A stretch of DNA of 64,000 nucleotides from Micromussa lordhowensis (Eukaryota; Cnidaria; Anthozoa; Scleractinia; Lobophylliidae): contig OZ026596.1 of NCBI GenBank assembly GCA_964020085.1, forward strand, positions 40,621,843-40,685,842, read 5' to 3'. Of this stretch, positions 32,640-45,085 are shown in pieces. Within the stretch, counting starts at the first letter, position 1. Each line of letters begins with the position of its first letter. The notes beneath the pieces were generated by a model. That model searched no databases and was not told the DNA's origin. It saw only the letters and a program-made list of their open reading frames with translations. The translations under genes and the position numbers were made by a program.

Positions 32640-33470
32640 AAGTGTAGATTTGTGTAGTTCTGCTAACTGCGGTGATCAATCAGTGTCTATCCGATTCCGA
32701 TGGAAAAATCCATTTTCTATTTGTGGGATACTTCGTGAAAGTTCACCCATTTTGGATAGCAGGGTATAAAGTCTTTCCGATTGTATCCATCGGATCCATC
32801 GGAGATTATTTGATTCCGATGGAAAATTCATGTATTTTCCGTGGAGACTTCAAAAAAGTGCCTATCTTGGATTAGGGGTAGGAAGTGTCTCCGATGGAAT
32901 CTATCGGATCCATTGGAGACTACTCTATTCCGATGGGAATGTTGATTTTCTATCCGTTAGTTACTTAGAAAAATTTTACTCATGCCGTCCTAATTTTTAG
33001 GGCTAGGGGATAGAGAGTAGTTCTGATGGAATCTATTGGAGAAGAATCGATTCCGATTGAAATGTTGATTTTGTATTCGTGAAAACTTAGAAAATTTTCA
33101 CTTATTCTGGCCTAATTTATAGTGCTAGGGGATAGAGAGTAGTTCCGATGGATTCTATCAGAACCATCTGAGACGAACCGATTCCGATGGAGAAGTCGAT
33201 ATCTATTTGTGAGATAGTTGGAAAAATATCACCCTTTTCGGCTTAGGGGTAGAAGGTTGTTCTGATGGAATCCATCTGATCCATTCGAAAGGAACAAATT
33301 CCGATGGAAAAGTCCATGTTCTATTCGGGGGACACTTAGAAAAATTCTTCAGGTTGGATATGGGGTTAGGAATTCTTTCCGATGGAATCCATCGGATCCA
33401 TTGGAAACGAACATATTCCGATGGAAAAGTTTATTTTCTATTCGAGAGAGAGTATGTAAGAGTTGGAACT
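32640..33470. repeat. 118-bp satellite of TCCGATGGA palindromes
   Basis: Anchoring on ATTCCGATGG gives units at 32694, 32813, 32927, 33050, 33181, 33298 and 33415, spaced 114-131 bp. Each unit contains TCCGATGGAATCYATCGGATCCATYGGA, a run of short inverted repeats of TCCGATGGA and its complement, plus the block TAGGGGATAGARAGTNGTT. Confidence 0.85.
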
Positions 33471-33499
33471 CGATTCTTTGGTATTCATTAGTACTAGGG

Positions 33500-33760
33500 T
33501 TTGCGATTGATTAAGAGCTGCATTAATGTTTGGTTGCAAGTCTTGGTAGCCTTCATTTCATATTCGAGCCGTTTCATCTACTGTCAGTTTGGCAATTCAA
33601 ATCCTGTAGGTGAATCAATATTTGTCATTGTACGGAGCTTAATACTTAGGCGAGCTGACATATTGGACATGGGCAAATCGACTTTAGAGGTAGGCGAATT
33701 AACAGTATGCGAAATTATTTTACGCGAAACATCCGTAATTCCAAGTGCTAATTTGTAAAC
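33500..33760. repeat. Segment shared with 46.65 kb
   Basis: GTAGGTGAATCAATATTTGTCATTGTACGGAG at 33607 recurs with few changes at about 46659, with TTAATACTTAGGYGA after it. The ORF across it (33501-33758) has no recognisable domain. It is probably part of an unclassified dispersed repeat. Confidence 0.45.
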
Positions 33761-36700
33761 AAAGAAGGGTCGTAGTGTAGTGTGGAGGGTGCCTGGGCAC
33801 GAAGATGCGGTTACCTTAGCAACTATTATCAGTTTGAAACTTTATCTTGTGGTGAGGATACCGGCAATGGCGGCTGTGTTCGAAGATATCGGTCGTTCAT
33901 CTCGACTCCTTTTCGTTTTCAAAAGCGTTGGTGATATCTTCGTCCGAATGCTAGGAATAGCCTCGGTTATAGAGAAATTTGTTTGGGGTAAAAGTCCAAC
34001 GGAATAAGGGCACCAAATAGATGGTATCGACGAGAAAGCCGTAAGCAGCTCTTTCGTGGCAGAAACGGAAAATCTTCTTCACTTTCATCCCTCGTTGTTG
34101 AAGTCTGATAGGGAGTTATTCCGTGAATTTCATGACTTTTCATTGAAATGTGGCAAGCCCATTGCAACTGTGCTGAGCTCATCGAGGGTTATCTGTCGAA
34201 AGTGTGGAAAGAAGTTGGCTTATGACAACAAAGTAATTCCTGTTGTAATTTACAGTAACCACCCCGGTACTTACTTGGGTTCTCGACTTACTAAAGTGTG
34301 CCGTAAATGCAAAATTTACGAACACCACGGATATTGGTCCGTTGATGGTAAGCGGCATTTTAACAGGGACTCTGTATCATTGGAATTTCTTCTTTCATCC
34401 GAAGACACAGCTTTCCAAATGGACATTTTGGTTGAATTCAGCAACTTGCTTGTCATCGGAGCTGTTCCTTTCAGTACCTATGCATCTAGCCACAACAGGC
34501 GTTTTCAGTATTGTAGAGTTGCAACTTCTAATAACCTTGATGCTAGAGTGAAGAGAATTAAAAGGTATGGGGATACTTTTTTCATAAAGTTTATTTCTAT
34601 TTAAGGCAATTTTGATCTAAAGATTGCTGTATGCTTTAATAGTTGTTACCATATTTTTTTCTTAAATGGGTTTGAAATAAATATTTCCTCTTTGGGGTAT
34701 AATATAATAGGGTTGTTAGCCTTTCGTGGTACATGCTATTTTCAGACTTGATGAGAGAGGTGCAAGAGAGATAACTCAACAGGATTTATTGCTTGAATAG
34801 TTTGGTTATTGCATTTTTAATTGTTTTTTTTTTTATAAACACTGAATTAGGTTTAAATCTGTCAAATATCGGGCACACGCAATTAGTCTAAACATATCAG
34901 GCGTCCCAAAAGGTTGTCAGTCAAAACTTTGGAGTGTTTAGATTAATAATAATGTGAAAAAATTGTCATTGGCTGAGAGGGGTGCAGTTTGGGTGTAAAA
35001 CCAGTGCCCAAAGTATAGCACTGGTGTCAAAAGTGTAACCCAGGGCAGACCTCACATTGTATTTCTTGATTAGACTAGCAGAAAGGCAAGAAAAATTATG
35101 TAGGGTAATTATACTAGTAAAACATAGGGGAAAATTTGTAAGGTAACTCTGAATAAAGTATTTTCTAATGCCAGAAAATGGCTGTTGCAAACATCACGCG
35201 GCGCCATGTCTGTGGAATTGTTCATGTTGTATTATTAAGTAATCATAATGGGTTTTTTTGTTCATTTGATTTTAATTAGTACTTGTGGTTTGAATGCGGT
35301 ACTGTATGAGTACCCATATGAAATCTAAAGTATAAAACTGCATGTGGATAAATGTCCCAAATAAAAAAGCAATAAAAATGGGTTATTTTCACTTCTTGCA
35401 GTTAATAACTGAATAAACAGTGCAGCTGACATCAGCATTTAAAGGGAAGGTATTGTTTAAATCTGGCTATAGGTTTTAATTCTTATAAAGTTAAGGTTTT
35501 CTTTTTTTAAGGGAAACACCAAGGGACCTTGCAAAACTTCTTGAGCAGCGATTGTGTCTGGATAGGCGTCGTTTGGAGGAGGGATTTCTTCTATATGCAT
35601 GCTTAGCAACGCTTGAGAAGTACAACCTTTGGGAACAAGTGGCGGCAATTCCATGTGATAGGAATGAGATGGTGGAATTGGTTACTACTGAGTTCAATGT
35701 TGCGTTTATTTAAGAGATGGGGAGGTGAGCTATTGAGATATAAATTTTTTAAATTGTCAATTAGGGTATTTTTAAACATCACTTCCTTTACTTAAAAGTA
35801 GTTTGTTTGGACACTAAAATATTATTTGTGTGATATTATTCACAGATCACATATGTGAAAGTCCTGGTTGTAAGTCCATGTTGGTTTTAGATGGAAACAT
35901 GAAAAATGCGAGACAAGTTTGTATGGTAAAAGATGTTGCTGAATTGCATTTTTCAGCTATCAATGGCAGCATTGTTGTGGGTAAGTGTGAAATGCATAAT
36001 AGTAATTTACTTTATATTGTAAGACAGTTGTAATAATCCATTTTATAGTTGTTTACTTAGTTACCTGGTCTTTGAATGGCAGCGAGGCTGGTGTTGAACT
36101 TGTTCTGATACAGACCTCATAACTTTTGTTGTGCAAATCACGTTGTGCTTATGCTAACTAGTTTGCATTTGCATGAGAAAAGCTGAAAGGTATGTATCAA
36201 AGCAAGGTCAACTCCAGCCTTGCTTGCATTCATGGCCGGGTAACTAAGCACACAACTGTAAAATGCTTATTTTGTATAACATCAGAGCATTGAGTTAGTT
36301 AACTTTGTTTGAAGGAGATGTATTTCCCTGGGCTTAATTGGGATGAAGATAAATGTATGGTGGGATGAAATTTCATGTATTGAAATTATGGGACCGAAAC
36401 ACAGTGTATGTATTGATTACTTGCAATGAATAGTTTGACTCAAAAAAGTGTTAATAAGTATTATTCAGTTACAGATATTCTTGTTGGTTTGTTCGAGGAA
36501 TCTGTTAAATTGGGAACTATTTCAAGTTAGTAAAGTAGTTTACTGTATAGGGTGTTTTGATGTACAAGTGAATTCTGAAAACTGTGTCAGTATTGTAAAC
36601 GTTGTTATGTAACAAGCATTTGTTTTGAGGTGTTTTGATTGTAAGATATAGTAGATAATAGTTGTGGTTACACACACCTTGGGTTTGGGGTCTTCCAGAG

Positions 36701-36777
36701 GGTAAATGGCTTGGGTTTGGTTAAGCTCGGGTTTCAGGGTAAAATATAATTAGATATGAATTAACTGACCTTGTAAA

Positions 36778-38117
36778 TTGGCGGGAAACGTGCAGATCAA
36801 CATGGATGACACGAATCAAGATCTAGTAAGCTTAATTTCAGTAATTCTCCTGCTTATTATTCGACAGTCCTCCATAAATATTACAGTCCTGCAGTTTTTT
36901 GCGAGAAGACACCAGAGAAGGCGCTTTCAATTACGCTACCTTCAAAATTTGTCGGCATTTTATTTACATTTACGCGCTCGTCGCCAATTTGCTCGCCGGC
37001 CAAGAAGAGCTTGGGTATTTCCATGACCACAGAATTGGTTTCAGCAACTTCTAAATAACAATGCACTGGATCACTGGTGGAAAGAAAACTTTAGAGTTTC
37101 GCGCAATACCTTTGAATATATATGCCAGCTCGTTGGACCGGCGCTTCAGCGACAAAACACTAGGATGCGAGATGCCATTCCACTTCCAAAGCGCGTCAGT
37201 GCAAGCCTCTGGCGACTAGCAACTGGAGAGTGCTACCGCTCGTGTGGACTGATGGTTGGGTTGGCAAAACCAACTGTCGTAAAGTGTTGCCATGAATTTG
37301 TTCAAGAAATCTGTCGACATCAAGATGAGTTTTTCAAGTTTCCTTCTACTGCAGCAGAGATAGCTAAGAAAATTAAAGGCTTCGACAATAAAAGTAAATT
37401 ACTTAATGTAGTTGGAGCTATAGATGGAAGCCATGTACCTATCAAGGCCCCAAAAATTAATCACGAAGACTACTTTAACCGGAAACATTTCTACAGTTTT
37501 TTAGTACAGGGAATAGTTGATGCATCTGGCCTCTATTTATCCGTGGCCACTGGGTTTCCTGGAAGTCTACATGATGCTCGGATCCTACGTTTAACTGACG
37601 TTTATTGGGCTGCTGAAGATGAGAATATCCTAATGGAACCCACATTTGACTTAGGCGGAACTGTAGTGCGTCCACTTATTGTGGGAGACACCACTTATCC
37701 AAACAAACTTGGCTCATCCGACCATTTAAGGGTAATGGTGGGCTTACGCGCGACCAGAGGAATTTCAACCGAGAGGTATCTAAGGCGAGAATAGTATCCG
37801 AACACGCATTTGGTATGACCAAAGGAAGGTGGAGGGTTTTACTTAAGCGCCTAGACGAAGACAGTGACAGAATACCTGACACTATCATTGCCTGCTGCGT
37901 GCTACATAACATTTGTGCTTTACGAGGAGATGAACTCGACATAGATGATAGTGATGATGATGATAGCGATAATGATGATGATGACGACGGCGGTCCCCCC
38001 CCCACAGGCTGCAGCTGCGGTTCTACAAGCCCTTGTTCAATACGTTGCAAATCAATAGACAGTATCCCCCAGATTTTGTCCTCCTTGCGTCCTAAATTAC
38101 AGAAGGTTACGACATAA
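36778..38117 (+). pseudogene. Harbinger transposase (DDE_Tnp_4 type), broken
   Basis: The frame from 36778 holds a basic N-terminus and is stopped by TGA at 37024-37026 (fitting CGA decay). The same frame then encodes WWKENFRVSRNTFEYIC, the helix-turn-helix region (CYRSCGLMVGLAKPTV) and the catalytic VGAIDGSHVPIKAP (first Asp) and GFPGSLHDARIL (second Asp). Near 37745 a frameshift moves it to the frame with NFNREVSKARIVSEHAFGMTKGRW (catalytic Glu) and CCVLHNIC. An Asp-rich tail ends at 38117. The layout and the spacing of the DDE triad match HARBI1-like nucleases. One stop and one frameshift make it inactive. Confidence 0.85.
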
Positions 38118-38467
38118 TTCTATTTTGCTTTGCAATTTAAGTGATTATACATCTGATCCCACTGATCCGAACCTGAAAGTAACAGCAGATGGAATAAAAT
38201 ATGTGTATATCTATGTAGCAATACAAAACCAATCAAAAATGGTGAAGAAATTTACACGGGATAATTACAGGAAATAAAACAATTTTGTTTGCTAAACAAC
38301 TGTAACGTCTATTATACTTAAGAAACAGCAGTTGTAACCATTTTACAGCACTGTGTATTTCAATGTTCAAAATACTATTCACGATCAAATAAAATTTATT
38401 TTTGCAATTTGCAACAATCATGTAAACGGTTCTTATTTTCTTTAGAATAAAAGCGCCGAGTTGAAAC

Positions 38468-39358
38468 CTATTTTTTGGAAGCAAATATGTCTCCGAGTTT
38501 TCCCAAAACAGACACAACAAATTCTTGGTGTTGTCGCTGCGCATCTGCCTGAGATTTGAGGAGAGCTTCAAAAACTCTCTCGTCATTTTCCTCTGATCTT
38601 TGGATGGCTTCTTGCCGAGACTTCATCATGTCAAGGATTGCTAGCTCCGTGTCATCGCCGCTAAGCCTTTTCTTCTTCCTTTTTGATCCTTTTTCCTCCT
38701 TTTGCCCAGTTTTTCCAGTTTTCTCGGTATCCGCACTATCGCCTTCAGCAGAGCTGGCCGGCCGTTTCTCTGATTTCTTACCGCTTTCTTGATTTCCGGT
38801 CGATAAAATATCGTCAGTATCATCAGAGCTACAATCTTGTTTGAGGGATTTCGTTTCCTTGACAAATCTTGGATTTACTTTGTCTGATGAAGCCATAAAT
38901 TTGTCGATGTCTTCATAGTGCTTGAACGTTTTCCGTTCCCTTCCCGTGCGATTGTTGTTATCACATACGCTTTTGTATTTATCCAAGAGCGCCCGCCACT
39001 TCTCCTTTAACTGCGCTAATGACTTTTCAGATTCCACACCATTGTCAAAGCACATACTTTGAAACTGCTTCAGAATATCTTCCCATATGTTTTTTTTGCC
39101 TTAACTGCTTTTTGTAGACTTAAGTCTATCATAGTACTCCTTATAAGCAGCAATTAAGCATCTCTCTTCGGTCAACGACCAGCTACTGCGCTTGCTACGA
39201 TCGTCACTTCGGTTCGAGGATTCACTTGGAGTTGGACTGGCGCTGTCCCGGTCTTGTTCAAACTGAAGGTGATTGCTAGTACCGGCTACAGGGTTCTGGT
39301 AAATCGGGTAGGGATTTAGCATCGCTGGATAATGCAGTGGAGGCTGATTTTGAGCCAT
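38468..39358 (-). pseudogene. Harbinger Myb/SANT-like accessory protein, one stop codon
   Basis: One minus-strand frame from the ATG at 39358 to the stop at 38468, interrupted only by TAA at 39101-39103. An N-terminal P/N/Y-rich region is followed by a Myb/SANT-like domain that spans the stop (RSSWSLTEERCLIAAYKEYY, then IWEDILKQF and LKEKWRALLDKYK), a Ser/Asp-rich acidic linker, a basic KRKKKRLSG patch and a C-terminal coiled helix (MMKSRQEAIQ to the end). It has the same architecture as the intact ORF at 16043-16846 but a different sequence, so two Harbinger lineages are represented. In the family this protein binds the element ends and helps nuclear import of the transposase. Confidence 0.8.
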
Positions 39359-40754
39359 GCCAGCACCATACAGGGCATTACCGGTGTTGTTAACTCCCCG
39401 TGGCCTTGTTTGGTTTCTTGCCGCAAATAAATACCCGTTGTAGTAGGGATTGACTAGCGTTCCTAGAAACAGATAAACAGAAAGATTATAATTTGATCAA
39501 CTTCGTAACTGACAGTCTGAAGGGCAAACTCATGAAAATGAAGAGAGAAATACTCACAGTGATGCACAAAACCCTGCCATGTTATCGCGTGCTACAAGTA
39601 GGCGCGAAATTAGTCAAGTGCTCCAGAGGTCACCTCAGAACTCCTCACGCGATTTCCTGTATAGGATACGTTCTGCTTTATGATTGGCCAAGCCACCTCA
39701 GGGAGCAGATAAACCATACTTTTCAGTTCAGGAACTGTCATGGGAAGTTCTTTTGTTCTTTTTGATGTATCCATGGAAATAACCCTAGGGCAGTTTCGGT
39801 CTGGGGAAAGCGGTTACACACGGAAAAGTCTTTTCCCGTGGGCAAACACTATTTACCCATGGGTAAAAGGGCTAGTGTAACCACGGCTAATGTTATAGTG
39901 ATATTAAACTGCTGTTAAATTGTAAATGAAAATACCCAAATATAGTGCTTCTTTATAGCATGGAAATATAGTAATTTAATACTACATGTATCAGGTTGCC
40001 AGAATACACCAGGTAAGGGCTCCAGATATTGTGCACAGCATTGTGAAACAGCAATTTCTTTTCGTGACGACTCAGTTGAAAGTACAGGTTGTGTGGAGAC
40101 TGAAAAGGGTGATCAAGTGGGTTGTTTAATCACAAAAATATTGAATGAAAAGACAACAAGACAAGGAGTTATTTACCAGGTATGCTATGAACAAAAATCT
40201 GTTATCTGTTCCGAAGCTCATAATAAGGTTAAATTGTTTTCAATTTGTTGAAAGGAAATTAGTTAAATATTTGCAAGTAATATTTGCAAGAAATATTAGA
40301 TATATTCCATAATGGAGTTAGTACACCTCTAGTTATCGTTGTTGTTCTTGTATGTCGGGAAGCACTTTATATGTCAATGGCAATGTAACTTAATCAATAG
40401 TAGGGTAGGCATTGGAATTAAACTTTGGAGCTGGAACTTGTGTTAATGCAATATTGTGGGGGTGCTTTTTGCCATACAGCTTAACCACCTTGTATCTAAT
40501 GCTGTAAAATAGTGAGGGCAAGAGCTATTATTAACCATCATAATGTTATAATTTGCTTGTCAAATTACAACCTTTAATTATCGTTATTTATTACTGTCAA
40601 CACGCTCCACACGTGATGCATGGTCACTTATTGTTCCAATATTCAGGTGAATGGTTTTTGAATAAATTTGATTGACGTGCATTCGCCACGAGATAGAAAG
40701 ATAATGATCACATTTCAAATAATTGAATCATTCAGTTGAAGATTTTGTGCTTAA

Positions 40755-40913
40755 ATGATTGAAAATGGTGGAAATTCTGAAAAAGATATGTTTGAGGGCA
40801 ACAACAATGCTCTTGCGTTTGTTGAGGAAACACAATCTTATCCAACCAAAGCGCTTAAAGAAATAAGACAAGACATTGTTTGTGAATTACGAGAATTGCT
40901 GCCTTTGCCTTGA
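40755..40913 (+). CDS. Small ORF inside KDZ intron 4
   Basis: A 52-residue ORF beginning MIENGGNSEKDMFEGNNN and ending CELRELLPLP, with amino-acid use that looks more protein-like than its surroundings. No domain is recognised. It could be an extra exon, a separate short gene or chance. Confidence 0.2.
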   Translation: MIENGGNSEKDMFEGNNNALAFVEETQSYPTKALKEIRQDIVCELRELLPLP

Positions 40914-42449
40914 ATTCTTGTTTGAACGGGAATTCCAGTGAGCGCTATTCAAGAGAAAAACTGCATTTTCAAAAATGCATAGGTGAGGAGGAGAGCTGGA
41001 AATTATTTAGTTTGGCAATTCAAGTACACAATAGCTTGGAAAAGACGGATTCTTTGGAAATTTCCACTCAAAAGTTCCAGTAAAAAGTCTGTTTCACTGA
41101 ACCTGCCTTTGCGTCAAAAGATTGTCAGGTTGGTTGGATTGAAGGTTCGAAGAACCATATCATTATTGGAAAATCAAATGTGTGAATGAAATATTTTAGG
41201 AATGTTGAAGTTTTGGTTCATGCGTGAAGTGCGTTGAGTGTAAGTAGATGCTGGAAATTGCATAGCGAGCATTACATAGAATATCATGTTAAAGAATACC
41301 GCGTTAAATATGTTTGTTCTGGCCACAATTATAGTCATCACCAAGAGAAAAGTGCAGTTTTTTGCACTGGCAACACTGGGTACATTATAAAATGTTGCTA
41401 AAGATTGTATTAATACAGGTACATGCATGTTGCAATCTCCAATAGGTGGTGTGGGCAGATGGGCGCCAAAGTTGGGTGAAGAAGTGCAACTTACCCTCCA
41501 AGATTAGAGAATCCTTAGAAGTGGGTTATAAGTATCACCAGCAGCTAGAAGTTGTTTGTGAATTTGGGCAGCAACGGACAGAATTGAAAGAGTCATCTAT
41601 AGCATCAATTACCGATCGAATTGTTGGAGTGAAAACGTAAGTAAGATAAGGAGGGTTTGTGGCATTGCTAATACAAAAATTACTTGCCATTCAAATGTTT
41701 CCATTTTTAATTATTTCTGTATTCAACTATTGGACTTCAATATAGAACTTGTGTCAAATATCAATAATTGTGTCCAGTATAGTGATTTGTTTATGAGCCA
41801 AGGACATCATATGCAAAGCATTGCTTTGAAAATTTGATTCATTTTTAAAGTTTGCATATTTTTAATTTTGTGTTATAGAACTGGATTTGCTATAGAAAAC
41901 GAAAAAAGTCAACAGGGCAGTCTCCTTTCATGTGGTACAGAGAAGGGCAAACACAAGTGCAAAAACCACAGAACAGCAGGTGCATGTAATAATGTTTCTT
42001 GTTACTAAAGGAGTACAACATTATGAATAGGTAGTATGGTGTAATATTTTATTGTAAATGAATGGTGGTATTGATATCAGTGATCTTATTAACCAAAGTA
42101 CACATCCTTTCAAACAAATTGAATGCGACATTATTTCTTACAGGTATTCTTGCTATTGCTAAACCCTGCTCTGTTGTTGTTGACATAAAAGAATTATATG
42201 GGTCAGGGAGCAAGAGCCAAGTTTATGCACACCTTCATGAATTGCTGTCCAAGGATGAGATGACTGCCATAGGTATGGAAATATACCATTTATTGCTAAC
42301 AATGGGGATCTTTATCAGCATCTGGCCAAAACACCTTATGTAATTTCCTTGAGAAAAATTATCAAAAAGCCCCTTATATAAATCATGTCTTTAAAATGGC
42401 CAGTTTTACTTCGCTGTCATAAAAATACAGTACTATTTAAAACAGTTGC

Positions 42450-43262
42450 TTTTAATTTAAGACTTCTTAAAATAGGCGCTTTTTAAGGCTGTCAAGAATT
42501 ACCGAATTTAAGACTCCGAATTACAGTTTAAACATTCTAAAATTGTAGATTGTAGGACTCCTAAAAATTGCCAATCTTAAGCTCTTTAAAATTGCCGATT
42601 TTGAGACTCCTTAAAATTGCCGATTTTGAGACTCCTTGAAATTGCCGATTTAAAGCCTCCTTAAAATTGACGATTTTAGGACTCCCTAAATTGCCGATTT
42701 TGAGACTCCTTGAAATTGCCGATTTTGGGACTCATTAAAATTGAGGATTTTAGGACTCCCTAAATTGCCGATTTTGAGACTCCTTAAAATTGCCGATTTT
42801 AGGACTCCTTAAAATTGCCGATTTTAAGACTCCTTAAAATTGCCGATTTTAAGATTCCTTAAATTTGCCGATTGTAAGACTTCTTAAAATTGATGATTTT
42901 AAGACTCCTTAAAATTGACGATTTTAAGACTTCTTAAAATTGCCGATTTTAAGACTCCTTAAAATTGCCGATTTTAAGACTCCTTAAAATTGCCGATTTT
43001 AAGACTCCTTAAAATTGGCGATTTTAAGACTCCTTAAAATTGGCGATTTTAAGACTTCTTGAAATTGCCGATTTCAAGACTCCTTAAAATTGACGCTTTT
43101 AAGACTTCTTAAAATTGACGATTTTAAGACTTCTTAAAATTGACGATTTTAAGACTCCTTAAAATTGACGATTTTAAGACTCCTTGAAATTGACGATTTT
43201 AAGACTCCTTAAAATTGACGATTTTAGGACTCCTTAAAATTGGCGATTTTTAGACTTTTTAA
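42450..43262. repeat. 25-bp hairpin minisatellite, about 30 copies
   Basis: The unit is CTTAAAAT-TGCCG-ATTTTAAG-ACTC: two 8-bp complementary arms, a 5-nt loop whose middle base varies (C, A or G) and a 4-nt spacer. About 30 units follow each other with scattered substitutions, and more degenerate units continue to about 43500. The unit at 43058-43078 has matching changes in both arms (CTTGAAAT with ATTTCAAG). It lies directly downstream of the last preserved KDZ exon. Confidence 0.9.
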
Positions 43263-43764
43263 AGATCCTCTTTAAAATTGCCCGCCCTTAAGACTCCTCC
43301 TTAAATTCCAAATTGCATATCTAAAGACTATAAAGTGGCGATTTTAGGACACCTTAAAATTGTCAATTTTGAAATTACTTAAAATTGCCGCTTGTGGAGT
43401 TCTCAAGACTTCTGGCTCTTTACTAACACTGAAGTCTTATTACCTTTTTGAAGGCTTTCTTAAAACGGTTTCAGACTCCTTAAAAGTCTTACCGTAAGAC
43501 TTGGTCAAAATGCTGAATGTACTGGCCAGTCAGAAAGACAAAAAATAACGACAAATCAGAAGTTTCATCAATGGCTTATTTATTTCACTGTTAGAACTGC
43601 TGTCTTTACTATGCTCATTATCCACAAACTTTAAAACTTTACAACTGCCTTGTTCGTTCTTGTACGTATCCTTTTGATAAACTCTATTGAAAAAAAAATT
43701 ACCTGATATTAAATTGACAATACTCTTTCTTAGAAAAAAAATTGTAAAGACAAAGGGAAATTAA

Positions 43765-45054
43765 CTAATTCATTTTAGGCTCCAGCAATTCCAACTTGGC
43801 TGTTATGTTTCGCACATTGTCCACCGGCATTTGTAATGTGTGTGTCGCCATTGTTCCCTCTGCCAGTTCCACGGTAGGCAAAATGTACGCGTGAATTTTG
43901 CCGTCCGAAGATTTGACAATGAAGCTAAAAAGGGAAAAATAAAGCGTAAGTATGACAAGTTTTTCTTCTACGGTTTGTACCATTATAAGTCGGACATTTA
44001 CTAGCGACGAAGCAGAAGAAGCAGAATTACGCAAAAATGCAACCACCATTTTGTTTTAAGAACATCAATTTTCGTTTACGAAACTATCAGCTCTACAAAA
44101 ACGAACAAAAACCGATCAGATTCACAGATTTTCTTGTTAAACAGAACATATAGTAAGAAGTGCAGCCAGTAGTGCAGATTTAAATCACATTATTCATACC
44201 TCAAATCCATGTAGATTGGTTTGACTCCTTGACTAAACTCCAAGGCAACAGCCTTGTCATCTAACAGGAGACGCCACGTCCTGTCAAACTTGTGGAATTC
44301 TGGAGAACACAGTAAACCACGAGGTCGAGTCTGTAAATTCCACAGAAATACCCCCACTTCTCCGGTACTCTTTGTCTCCACGTCAATCAGTACCTGCCGA
44401 GATGAATGCACACGAAATTACTTTCATTTTGACCTCTTTTAGTATCTGTGTGTTTATAAGTGGTTAAAACCCACCTATCAGTTTCAGCGCCCGCTAATTT
44501 GACAAAACACACCACGTGATGTAAAATTTGAAGAAGGGCAACACACGATATGGAAGGTAGGGTAAGTCTACATTCATACTGGCCAAGTGGCTAGTTTCGC
44601 CGCAGCTTACGCCGTTTCCGTAGCGTGATGCGGCTAAGGTGGGCTGCTAGTCCATCGCAGGTTCACACCCAACAGTAAATTCGCCGGTACGGCGGTACCC
44701 ATTTCTACACCCGGGTGGATAGAGGCATCATAGTAAAGTTTCCTGCCCAAGAACACAACGCAGTGTCCCAGCTAAGGCTCGATCGAATGCGAACCGCTCG
44801 ATCCAGAGTCTGGCGCACTAACCATGAGGCCAGCACGTCTCATTATATCAGTTGTTTGTTTTGTTAAGAAATAAGAAAACCTTTCGACTCCCATTATTTA
44901 TAACCGCGGCGAAAAGCGTTTAAGAGTTTTTTAACAAATAAAGAAGCCTAAGTCGTCTATTGCACTGTGATCAAACACGACGGGCATTTGAGAACACGAG
45001 GGTTTGGTTCTTGACCAATCAGAGCAAGCGCAGGGTCCTATCTATGTTACATTG

Positions 45055-45085
<31 letters not shown>

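Larger units (their letters stand above)
36661..39887. mobile_element. PIF/Harbinger DNA transposon, 3.2 kb
   Basis: The termini GTTGTGGTTACAC (36661-36673) and GTGTAACCACGGC (39875-39887) form a 13-bp inverted repeat with 11 matches. The flanks are ATA on the left and TAA on the right, close to the TWA target preference of the superfamily. The element contains the two expected genes in convergent orientation, a DDE_Tnp_4-type transposase (plus) and a Myb-like protein (minus). It is inserted in intron 3 of the KDZ gene. Confidence 0.75.
33867..42272 (+). pseudogene. KDZ transposase gene, second copy, broken and truncated
   Basis: Seven exons with consistent GT/AG sites: 33867-34564 (CxC5-like: CRKCGKKL, CRKCKIYEHHGYW), 35512-35724, 35846-35980 and 39995-40179 (CxC6-like: CESPGCKSMLVLDGN joined to GCQNTPGKGSRYC), 41446-41636 (chromo-like VVWADGRQSWVKKCNLP), 41879-41979 (ending NHRTAG) and 42144-42272 (KPCSVVVDIKELYG). 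Lesions: TAA at 34005-34007 in exon 1 and a one-base shift in exon 2 near 35705 (the exon 3 frame needs KRWG-DHIC). The exons for the catalytic YDDACH and EQ motifs, present in the minus-strand copy, are absent: after exon 7 comes a 25-bp minisatellite. Intron 3 (35981-39994) contains a complete Harbinger element. The clean splice phases show that this was once a working gene. Confidence 0.8.

Noticed and set aside
42450..43262. CRISPR-like array
   Set aside because: The unit is contiguous 25-bp tandem sequence without unique spacers, and the host is a eukaryote.
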